From Morinoia aosen (taxonomy: Eukaryota; Arthropoda; Malacostraca; Amphipoda; Talitridae), in contig CM059563.1 in NCBI GenBank assembly GCA_030386875.1, positions 36,246,139 to 36,310,138 on the forward strand: a stretch of DNA of 64,000 nucleotides, written 5' to 3'. Made by a program: the position numbers and the translations under genes. The notes under the pieces are model-generated. The model ran no database searches and was not told where the DNA came from. It saw nothing but the letters and a program-made list of their open reading frames with translations. The first letter of the stretch is position 1, and every line of letters begins with the position of its first letter. Of the stretch, positions 11,001 to 20,329 are shown piece by piece.

Positions 11001-13890
11001 AGTTGTTTACTAGGTCGAATGCGGTGAAAATCGCGTTCTTTTCCGTTTACCCAGGCGACATGGGTGAAAAGTGTATATTTAGCCGATCCCACGGTCGACA
11101 GAGCTAAAAAGCGCGTTTTATGCCTTTCCTCGATCGAATACCGAGAAAATCGCGTCTTATCTTATTTCCTAGGTCTAATACGGTGAAAATCACGTCGTTT
11201 GCTGTTTGCCCAGGCGACAGAGGCTAAAAGTGCTTATTGAGCCGATCCACTGTCGACAGAGCTAAATTTCGCGTTTTGGGCCGTTCATGGGTCAAACGCG
11301 CTGAAAATCGCGTCTTGTCTTGTTTCCTAGGTCGAATTTAATGAAAATCACGTCCTTTGCTAATTGCCAGGCGACACAGGTGAAAAGTGCAACATGAGCT
11401 CTTCCCCGGTCGACAGAGCTAAAATGCGTGCATCGGGCCTTTCCTAGGTCAAATGCGGTGAAAAATGCGTCCTAAGTTGTTTACTAGGTCGAATGCGGTG
11501 AAAATCGCGTTCTTTTCCGTTTACCCAGGCGACAGAGGTGAAAAGTGTATATTTAGCCGATTCCACAGTCGACAGAGCTAAAATGCGCGTTTTGGGCCAT
11601 TCCTAGGTCAAATGCAGTGAAAATTGCGTCGTAGATTGTTTCCTAGGTCGAATGCGGTGAAAATGGCGTTCTTTTCCGTTTGCCTAGTCGACAGAGGTGA
11701 ATAGAGCATATATAGCTGATTCCACGGTAGAAAGAGCTAGAAAGCGCGTTTTATGCCTTTCCTCGGTCGAATGCGGAGAAAATCGCGTCCAACCGTGTTT
11801 CCTAGGTCGAATACAGTGAAAATCACGTCGTTTGCTTTTTGCCCAGGTGACATAGGTGAAAACTGCATACTGAGCCGATTCCACGGTCGGCAGAGCTAAA
11901 ATGCGCGTTTTGGGCCATCCCTAGGTCGAATGCGGTGAAAATAGCGTACTAGGTTGTTTCCTCGGTCGAATGCGGTGAAAATCGCGTCTTAACATGTTTC
12001 TTTTGTCGTAAACAGTGGAAATCACGTTCGTTACTGTTTGCCCAGGGACCGTGGTGAAAAGTGTATATTTAGCCGATTCCACGGTCGACAGAGCTAAAAA
12101 GCGCGATTTGAGCCATTCCTAGGTTGAATGCGGTGAAAATCACGTTCTTTTCCGTTTGCCCAGTCGACAGAGGTGAAAAGTGCATATTTAGCCAATTCCA
12201 CGGTCGACAGAGCTAAAAAGCGCGTTTAATGCCTTTCTTCGGTCGAATGCTGTGAAAATCGCGTCTTATCTTGTTTCCTAGGTCGAATACAGTGAAAATC
12301 ACGTCGTTTATTGTTTGCCCAGGCGAGAGAGGTGAAAAGTACATATTGAGCCGATTCCACGGTCGACAGAGCTAAAATGCGCGTTATGGGCCGTTCCTAG
12401 GTCAAATGCGGTGAAAATCGCGTCTTATTCCTTTTCCCATGTCGACTACAGTGAAAATCACCTCCATTGCTGTTTGCCCATGCGACAGAGGTAAAAAGTG
12501 CAACTCGAGTCACTTCCACGGTCGACATAGCTGAAATGCGCGTTTTGGGCCATTCCTATCTCGAATGCGGTGAAAATAGCGTCCTAGGTTGTTTCCTAGG
12601 TCGAATGCGGCGAAAAGCGCGTTTTTTTCCGTTTACCCAGTCGACAGAGGTGAAAAGTGCATATTTACCCAATTCCACGGTCGACAGAGCTAAAAAGCGC
12701 GTTTTATGCCTTTCCTTGGTCGAATGCGGTGAAAATTGCGTCTTACCTTGTTTGCTAGGTCGAATTCAGTGAAAATCACGTCGTTTGCTGTTTGCCCAGG
12801 CGACATACGTAAAAAGTGCATCATGAGCCGATTCCATTGTCGACAGAGCCAAAATGCGCGTTTTGGGCCATTCCATGGTCAAATGCGGTGAAAATCGCGT
12901 CTTAGGTTGTTTCCTAGGTCGAATGCGGTGTAAATCGTGTTCTTTTCCGTTTATCCAGTCGACAGAGGTGAGAAGTGAATATTTAGCCGGTTCCACGGTC
13001 GACAGAACTAAAAAGCGCGTTTTATGCCTTTCCTCGATCGAATGCGGTGAAAATCGCGTCTTATCTTGTTTCCTTGATCGAATACAGTGAAAATCACGTT
13101 GTTTGCTAATTGCACAGGCGATAAAGGTGAAAAGTTCATATTTAGCCTATTCCACGGTTGACAAATTTAAAATGCGCGTTTTGGGCCATTCCTAGGTCAT
13201 ATGCGGTGAAAACCGCATCTCATCTTGTTTCCTGGGTTGAATTAAGTGAAAATCACGTTCTTTGGTGATTGCTCAGGCGACAGAGGTGAAAAGTGCATCT
13301 TGAGCCGATTCCACGGTCGACAGAGGTAAAATGCGCGTTTTGGGCCATTCTTTGGTCAAATGCGGTGAAAATGGCGTCTTATTTTGTTTCCTAGGTCGAA
13401 TACAGTAAAAATCACATCCTTTGTTGTTTGCCCATGCGACAGAGGTGAAAAGCGCAACTTGAACCGCTTCCACGGTCGACATAGCTAAATGCGCGTTTTT
13501 GGCCATTCCTAGGTCGAATGCGGGGAAAATAGCGTCTTATCTTGATTCCTTGGTCGAATACAGTGAAAATTACGTCGTTTGCTGTTTGCGCAGGCGACAG
13601 AGGTGAAAAGTGCATATTGTGCCGATTCCAAGGTCAACAGAGCTAAAATGCGCGTTATGGGCCGTTCCTAGGTTGAATGCGGAGAAAATCGCGTCTTATC
13701 TTGTTTCCTAGGTCGAATACAGTGGAAATCACGTCGTTTGCTGTTTACCCAGGCGACAGAAGTGAAAAGTGCATATTGAGCTGTTTCCACCGTCGACAGA
13801 GCTAAAATGCGCGTTGTTGGCCGTTCCTAGGTCAAATGCGGTGAAAATCGCGTCTTATTTTGTTTCCTAGGTGGAATACAGTGAAAATCA
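8049..13890. repeat. Satellite array, 160-bp higher-order unit
   Basis: About 36 copies of a 160-bp unit. Each unit has four related 40-bp subunits, which start: (1) TTCCTAGGTCGAATGCGGTG, (2) TTCCTAGGTCGAATACAGTG, (3) TTGCCCAGGCGACAGAGGTG, (4) TTCCACGGTCGACAGAGCTA. All four share a GGTCGA/GGCGA core followed by a GTGAAAA-like block. Divergence between units is moderate, with a recent 474-bp tandem duplication inside. The apparent protein frames on both strands are artefacts of the stop-poor repeat. Confidence 0.95.
10581..11528. repeat. 474-bp tandem duplication inside satellite
   Basis: 10581-11054 and 11055-11528 are almost identical and share private variants (CGATCGAATACCGAG, GGGTCAAACGCGCTG). 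This shows a recent three-unit copy event by slippage or unequal exchange. Confidence 0.85.
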
Positions 13891-14290
13891 CCCAGGTAGC
13901 AATGAAGTTCCTCTGAATATTCGCTAAGCATCCACCTGAACATCCCCGAATGTCCCTAGTGAATATTCACCTCACTTCCTAATTTACAATAGCCCCAGGA
14001 TCTTCATGTTGAATATTCATATATATCCCAATGGATACTAAACATCGTATATCTTCACAAAAGTTACTTCAAGAATATACATCACCGAATATTCTGGAAT
14101 GTAGGGATTTGAATATCCAAATTCTTACCTATAAGAATATTACTGAGAGCTCATTGGTGAGTATTCGTGTGGATCCACTACAGATATTTAATATCGAGTC
14201 AAAAGTCCATGTATATTCATTCGCGAATATTCTAGAACATTCCATATAGAACGTCGTTAGAATTTCATATATAACTTTCATGAGTATTCA
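13891..14290. repeat. GAATATTC-rich right border of satellite array
   Basis: Starts CCCAGGTAGCAATGAAG exactly where the satellite stops, followed by about 400 bp dense in GAATATTC/GAATATTCTGGAAT words. The composition mirrors the left border at 7750-8048, but the two do not align over their length. Confidence 0.55.
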
Positions 14291-16824
14291 CTACCTACAC
14301 TACACTACTACATACCATGACCAACTAAATATGATACATTTTTCGCAGACAAGACGTTATTAAGCCTCGAATTCATGTCCATATGTAAACCATATTTCTC
14401 AGATCAAGCTCTCTGGTTAGCGCAGTTGAAACCCATCGCTTTACGTCATGAATGCTACTTTGATGAATGTTATATCCCTCCTTCCAGCTCCACTCCCAAG
14501 GTAAATGTCATTGAAAAGAATGTTTACCTAGAAAGCGTTGCTAAAAGTGTCATGTATTTTCATCCTCCACTGACCGCATTATCGGTGAGAGCATGTATGC
14601 ATGAAAACTCTTTGTTTGCTGAGCAATAGCGTTACTTCCAGTCCCACGCACTAGTTAATTGTCACTGAGGAGACTTTCAACCGTGAGAGCTGAGCTAAAA
14701 GTGGGGCAATACCTTTACGAACGAGAACATTATTGAATTCGTTAACATTAAAGACTGCGAACTCGAAAATATCAACTTACTTGAATATAAGCAATGCAGA
14801 AATTCGGCAAATGCAATTAACGGCCTCCGCTATTGTAGTCTGATGGACTTCCCCACTGCATGCTTAAAAATTGTTGAAGGTCTTGACTTTACACGTACGA
14901 GTGTATAGTGACTTTGAAGTTCCTCGGTGTAGAATGCGAGTCACTATCTGAAACGTTCAATCACAAATTATTGTCATGATTCATCATTTACAATTTATAA
15001 TAAAAAACTCACTTAACAAACATGCAAACGTGTCAAACATACGTTGTACTACTTGTGCTGTGATTACACGGCGCTGCTGTTCTCAAATGGTTTGATGGAA
15101 AGAGAAGTTTATTTCAGAAGGCTTTCCAATGCAGGATCAAGGCTCTCACTAACAACATCAACTGATGCTGATATTCCATGAGGGCCTTGAGTCGTACCTT
15201 CTGCGGTAATCGTTGAGAGTTTTTTAACGAGGTTCTGTCACAAAGTGCATTCATTAGATAATTAATTTAAAAAAAAATTCAGGAATACAAACTAAATTCG
15301 TATGTATTTTATGAAAATGAAAATAATTTCAAATTCTAAACAAAAATGAGTGCACCTCGTCCTATCATCCTCGGCAAGCAGTTATTCCCCCTGGGAATAG
15401 ATTATGAGTTAGTTTAAGCCTCCCTAACCACTTACAGTAGATGTGATTCCAAGAGAGGAAAGTGGAAGGCAGCATTTAGCATGGAATTATGCTAACAGGG
15501 AATCTATGCACGAGGTTTGTCCCCAAACCTTGAGCATAGAAACAGGAAGATCGAAAGAAGTTAATGAAACAAGATAAACGTTGAAGAATAAAGTAATAGG
15601 TGCTAAATAAATGACAGCCGTGAACCAAAAAAAGATGGTTCGTAAAGAAATACAAACCTATTTTATTTCAACTAAAGGAAGACCTACCTAACCTTCAGGT
15701 CGGGCCCAGACATCTTCCACCCTGGGAGGGCTAATTCCAATAGATACGATAGTAGTATCCCCCTGAGGGACCGGCATTCATAATTTAACATTTCAAATCA
15801 GCCAGTCATAAAGTTTTCATCTTCAAAATATTTTATTACTCTCCATATTACTCTTCATTACTTAATACTTAATCGGAATTGTATTAAATTTCATACTCCA
15901 ATGGTTCCGAAGTTTCAAGCATAAATGTTTTGCTACGGGTTTTTGTCGTGCTAGGTGAAACAACTTCAGTGAAGGCAGGTGCAGAAGTAGGATCAGTGGA
16001 AGCAGGAATTGAGGTACTACAGGCAGAGGGGGCATGTTCAGCAGGCAAGGAGATGGCAGATGGCACGGAGGTTGAAGCTACAACTTCCAACATCGGTGTG
16101 TTGACACTACTCTACTTTGCTCTCTTTCATGATTACCGCTGCCAGAAATACTTCGAGCTTTCCGTTCATTCTCCGATGACAGTCGATCTTTAGTATGAGC
16201 TAAATTACTACCAGTTAAAGCTGAAATGGTTTTCGACTGCTCATCACGTCCGATGATGTCCTTCTTCACGACTTCTGAAAAGAGAATATCTCGATGAAGA
16301 AATTAATCATTACATTTTCGGAACCGACGATGCTGGTAGATAAATTTCAACAGAACTCATTTGATATTCCATACCATCTCTACAAAAAAAAAGAATTAGA
16401 TGTTCTAAGACGTCTTTCCAATACAGAGACAACACTATAAGCACTGTTTCCGGCTCATCGATGCAGCTCACCCATGTCTGCTCGGGGACTGACGCACTAT
16501 CCGTTGTCTCGAATTGGGTTAAATGTGGAAGCAATACATATAGCTTCGTCCCATTAAGACAAATTCCTAGATACTAAATTTTACCCTACGTAGCCCCCAG
16601 AAATATGTCTGTCCAGGCGTGACGGACAGGTACACAAACAACTTCACACTGAAAACAAATTTGTCATATTCAATTTGTCATATATGGTTAAATTGACTAT
16701 TTCTTGAGTTCAATCAATCAAAACAGTCAAGTATACTAATATTTGTTCAACAAAAGCCATTCGATTTTAAAGTCAGAGTTGCCAATTTCCAAGTAGTATC
16801 TACTTCAATGGCAATGCAATATCA
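14291..16824. other. Single-copy A/T-rich DNA, no gene established
   Basis: The only non-repeated stretch of size in the window. An 84-codon frame on + (14375-14629) has no recognised domain. On the minus strand, two adjoining frames (16269-16078 and 16093-15884) form a Ser/Thr/Pro-rich stretch after an acceptor-like TTCTCTTTTCAG, but a stop and frame change separate them. They could be exon remnants. I see no RNA gene. Confidence 0.4.
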
Positions 16825-17087
16825 TTGAAGGCCAAGAAATAAAAGTAGGCGAAGCACGGTTTACCTAACCTAATAACCGCAGTTGCAAGGGTGATCATAT
16901 CTCTTGGAAATTTTATATGAGCAAGGTATGACTATCCTCAATATGGAGGCAAGGTTATGCTTTTCTTATTCAGACGTTAGAATAGATTTTAACTGTGAAT
17001 CTCCATAATATATGAGTAAATTTACAACTGCAGTTGTTAGGTTACGTAAACTGCGCTTGGCCTATTTCTGTTTTTGGCCTTTAATTA
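16825..17087. mobile_element. MITE-like element with about 60-bp inverted ends
   Basis: 16825-16885 (GAAGGCCAAGAAAT...AACCGCAGTTG) is the imperfect reverse complement of 17025-17087 (CAACTGCAGTTG...TTTGGCCTTT), enclosing about 140 bp of A/T-rich non-coding DNA. Size and structure fit a non-autonomous DNA transposon. I could not define a target duplication. Confidence 0.6.
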
Positions 17088-18074
17088 TTGTGGTAAATAA
17101 AGAATTTAGCAAATTATACTAAAATATTGCATCACTTTGCCGGCCGTTTTGACTACATTCATTCAATCAAGCTGAAAGCTTACGCTGCAGTAACTAAATA
17201 AATAGTTTAAATAAACGATTTAGTTGAATCAAATAAACACATAACTGCATCAAACATTCATTGCTACTCAATCATATTGAAAATGCAGCTAAAAATATAG
17301 TGCTCAATAGTACCAAATATGGTAACAATGAGACAAAGCTATTATTACCTCTTTTGTTACAGTCACACGTGACGAACAGAGCGTCACGTCCACAATTCAG
17401 TCACGGGTTAGCTGTATGAATTGAAATGGCAGTGCCTCTAGTTCAACTTATTAAGTGCGGTATAAAATATCTAGTTCAACCTTCGCACATTTATACGGCA
17501 CTATAACACTAGAATTCTTTGGTCTGCAAGTATACGCGGAATGTATTTGATGTTGACTATGTCATAACTGTTGAATCATTGCAAATCATTTAAATTGGGT
17601 AGAATATAGTTAGATGCCAAACGTATGACTATGATATGAACTAAAATTCAGTGCAAATAATGTAGAGGTCTAAATATGTACAGTACCGCTGATGAAATGT
17701 AGAGTACCTGCGATGCAAAGTGAGACCAAAATATCAGTATTGCTATTCATGATTTTGAGTACGATATATTTCTAGAAAGTTCTAAAAATATTCGTCCGCT
17801 ATCAGCGTAAATGAATTGGCCCATTGACCCATCGTTGCAGAAATAGAAAATGTTATTTTATTTAGCTGAATCCAAAATACATCAAATGTATTAGTTTGAA
17901 GGTTGTGAAATGAAAGCGCTACCCCTTGAACCATTTCATGCAAATTCCAGAGAACTACGAATATTCTCAGATAACATTTAATAGCTGCGTTTTTTCTCAA
18001 ATAAAATTGTTATAATAACTCATTAACATACCCTACTGAGTTCTTAGTTACTTCTACATCGCCGGTTCACCTAC
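17088..18074. other. A/T-rich DNA, nothing recognised
   Basis: About 1 kb without repeats, RNA genes or convincing coding potential. It lies downstream of the DUF4806-like exon on the minus strand and could be its intron, but I found no matching next exon. Confidence 0.4.
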
Positions 18075-18581
18075 CAAGGATGCACATGCAGATTTGTGTA
18101 ATACAGAACGACCGTTTCTTTCCACTACGGCCCTGCAAGTTGAGCTGTAAAGCCACGTCTCTGGTGGGTATATTATTCACCAAGCTGCTCAGGTGGGTTC
18201 CTCCAAAGTTTGAAAGGATGTTCATGAATATTTTCCTCTCGGAATCCCCCAGTAAAACTTCTTCAGTACGATCAAAATCAGTCATTGATTTAATCGGAAG
18301 TTTAGGAAGCCTTTGGCTTACATATGATGATTCTTGTTCTTTTGGCATCTGACATTTCTTGAAAGCACGCAGCTCATCTCTCATATTTGTCACTTCCTTA
18401 TTGAGTGCTGTCATACCTGCAATTAGTAACTCTATTTTCGTTTATGTCTTCTGTCAGTGCTCAATAATGACCGATTTATTATTTTTAAGCTCAGTTGTTC
18501 TTTCTGATGCAAGGAGACTGGTGTTATCATCTTCCGCGTTTATGCTTGAAATTTTAGCGGTCCGTATCTTCGTAGCGTGAG
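18075..18581 (-). pseudogene. DUF4806-like exon, disrupted
   Basis: A minus-strand exon-like block bounded by an acceptor TTAATTCAG (18582-18590) and a donor TTG|GTAGGT (intron from 18074). It encodes a Glu/Lys/Ser-rich, probably coiled segment followed by a region resembling DUF4806: an LPIKSMTDFDRTEEVL start, ILSNFGGTHLSSLV in the middle and LNLQGRSGKKRSF near the end. DUF4806 occurs at the C-terminus of many arthropod proteins, some of them transposon-related, and its function is unknown. Two in-frame stops, TGA (18454-18456) and TAA (18442-18444), interrupt the first half, with a better frame one base away between them. This suggests paired indels. Frame is intact from 18414 onward. It is either a pseudogene or, less likely, a live gene starting at 18414. 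Confidence 0.5.
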
Positions 18582-18764
18582 CTGAATTAAGGAGATTAAG
18601 GATGCACCAGTAAAAAGTCATGGCATTTATTTAATTTTGCACAATTCGTTGCTATGATTGCAGGTATTTTAATTCCAACAAAAATTTTACTGTCAGCTTG
18701 TATCTGTGGATGAGAATAATTGTGCACACTGATCATATGTGAAATGGCCTGAACCGCATAGCTT

Positions 18765-18768
18765 CTTA
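18765..18768. repeat. Target duplication CTTA, 5' side of Gypsy
   Basis: CTTA directly before the 5' LTR is matched by CTTA at 55542-55545 after the 3' LTR. A 4-bp duplication fits Gypsy-type integration and ties these two LTRs to one element. Confidence 0.7.
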
Positions 18769-18965
18769 TGTACAGTAAGCACACATAAACTCTTGCCTTC
18801 ATTGTCTTGACAGGGTCTCGTAAGACCTTGAGATTTCGCAGTCTATAAAACTGCGCCGTGTCTAGCTGATGGCGCTCAGTCATACATATTCTCGCCTGTT
18901 GCCAACGACAACTGGCTTCTACCAATAAGCACTTTCGCTCTACCGTGTTTCACTCCCACCGCATA
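18769..18965 (+). repeat. Gypsy 5' LTR
   Basis: 197 bp, TGTACAGTAAGC...CCGCATA. It carries a TATA-like CTATAAAAC and an AATAAG in place of the AATAAA seen in the two 3' LTR copies. Confidence 0.9.
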
Positions 18966-18985
18966 TTGGTGGCAGTCTGTGGTGA
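18966..18985 (+). promoter_or_regulatory. Primer-binding-site-like sequence
   Basis: TTGGTGGCAGTCTG follows the LTR directly. TGG at offset +1 is the expected start of a tRNA primer site. I cannot name the tRNA from the sequence alone. Confidence 0.5.
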
Positions 18986-20097
18986 ACTGAACTCACGTAT
19001 TCGTGTATAATTAATTAAGAGATAAGAAGTGTTCCGAGGCTGATTAATTTATGACTTTATATACAGTCTCAAATGCCTCCAAATAACAATAACCAAGTGT
19101 GGCAGCCGCGACCATCTGTTATTGTCTTCGGTTTTCAAATCCCAGTGGAGGCGCTGGTGGAAGCTGACAGCGAGCTCACTAATTGGCTTAACGTCGGCTC
19201 CCTATTTCGCACTAGGATACTAATTTACGAAGCTGGAGACGAAATTGAAATAGTCTTCGAAGTGACATTTAGAGCAGCATCACCCACGACGGGTAATGAG
19301 TAAAGGAACAACTCTGTGAGTAATCAAGAGCTTGGTGTGTGATAAATTACTACGAACAGTCATCGAGCACCAGCGGCAGCTTTCCCTGCAGCTCGACAAG
19401 CAACGTACTCTGCAGCCGGCATATTTTTTTGCAGTTAAGTGTTTCCCTGATTTTTTTTGAGTGCGCCTGCACCGAGAGCTTGCAGTCAGTTTTTTTGGTA
19501 GTATTTTTTTCATGTTGACAATACCGCATTGCGAGTACGCAACCCCGCACCCAGAATTCTACCCCGTAACTTCAGTCACGATTTAGACGCTGTGCAAGGC
19601 GCAGTGCGTCGCCCTTTTCGTTGGATTTAGCAGAGTAACGACACCCTTTTAGTTTCAATGTCCGAAGTGAGTGCATCCTGGGTTTGTTGCGATTTGCTAT
19701 TTAGATAAAAGGGGTTGGGTGTGATTACGAATTTTTGAATACCCCAAAGAGTACAGGTAAAAAGTTTGCGGCATTTTCTGATTTTTTTGATGTTTGCTCA
19801 AGGTAGTGCGGGAGTGTTTCCAAATTTCATCTGAGCTTCTCAAGAATTTTTTTGCTGGAGTTACAGAATTTTTTTCTGTAGGGGTATTTTTCGAGGATTT
19901 ACCTTGTCAATACCTGTTAGGAAATCGATGGTGTACTTGTATTGATTGTGTATTTTTTTTGTATACAGTGTATATTATTTGAATTTAGATGTGTTTTTTC
20001 TCTTGCTGTCTTGCAAGGTACGACATTATTTTTGCATACTTTTGAGTGGATTAACGGTGAATAAGAAAATTCTTGATATAGTTCTGCAGTAAGATTC
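18986..20097 (+). other. Gypsy leader before gag
   Basis: About 1.1 kb between primer site and gag ATG, unusually long. It is G/T-rich towards the end and contains one short open frame (19073-19303), annotated separately. Confidence 0.6.
19073..19303 (+). CDS. Small leader ORF of Gypsy element, unknown
   Basis: A 76-codon ORF starting MPPNNNNQVWQPRPSVIVFG about 110 bp after the LTR. It is acidic with no membrane span or recognised domain. A donor-like ACGG|GTAATGAG sits at its end. If used, it could splice to the acceptor before the env-position ORF (copy A 2198) and give a leader-fusion product. That is inference only, and it may be a chance upstream ORF. Confidence 0.25.
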   Translation: MPPNNNNQVWQPRPSVIVFGFQIPVEALVEADSELTNWLNVGSLFRTRILIYEAGDEIEIVFEVTFRAASPTTGNE

Positions 20098-20329
20098 ATG
20101 TCGGAGTCATCGGATAGCGAGGAATTCATCCGCACAGACCTTACAAAAACAAAGAGTGGTAGAATAAGTACTCCTAGGGTTACTGCTACTCAAAATTCGA
20201 CAATGACTACCCCGACTACTAGTGTTGGCGCCAGTAGCAATGACGACAGGACTCTGTTGGCGAGAGAGATTGCCGCCAACATACCTAGAGCAGGAACGAT
20301 AATGACGAACGCTGAGATACCGACGTTTA
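20098..20329 (+). pseudogene. Gypsy gag, N-terminal fragment
   Basis: Starts at ATG 20098 (MSESSDSEEFIRTDLTKTKS), Ser/Thr-rich. It reaches a segment ending EIPTFKA, where many Gypsy Gag proteins start their capsid-like fold (IP.F.). At about 20329 the frame runs into reverse-oriented BEL/Pao integrase sequence, so the capsid part is missing. The nucleocapsid end resumes after 33710 beyond the BEL complex. It is called Gypsy gag from position after the leader and from the matching orientation. Confidence 0.6.

Noticed and set aside
8049..13890. Many 60-100 codon open frames on both strands, for example 9736-10041 (-) and 12467-12772 (+)
   Set aside because: They are translations of the stop-poor satellite repeat, present in several frames at once, without family features.
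8049..13890. CRISPR-like regular repeats
   Set aside because: The subunits are contiguous and homologous without unique spacers, in eukaryotic DNA. This is a satellite.
14375..14629. Plus-strand 84-codon frame in single-copy DNA
   Set aside because: No domain, promoter or splice context, and length near chance expectation.
15884..16269. Two adjoining Ser/Thr/Pro-rich minus-strand frames after an acceptor-like site
   Set aside because: Possible exon remnants, but frame change, stop and lack of homology leave too little support. Mentioned only in the region note.
18596..18925. Minus-strand 109-codon frame (also 4112-4303 and 55319-55501)
   Set aside because: These read through the Gypsy LTR in antisense and are not genes.
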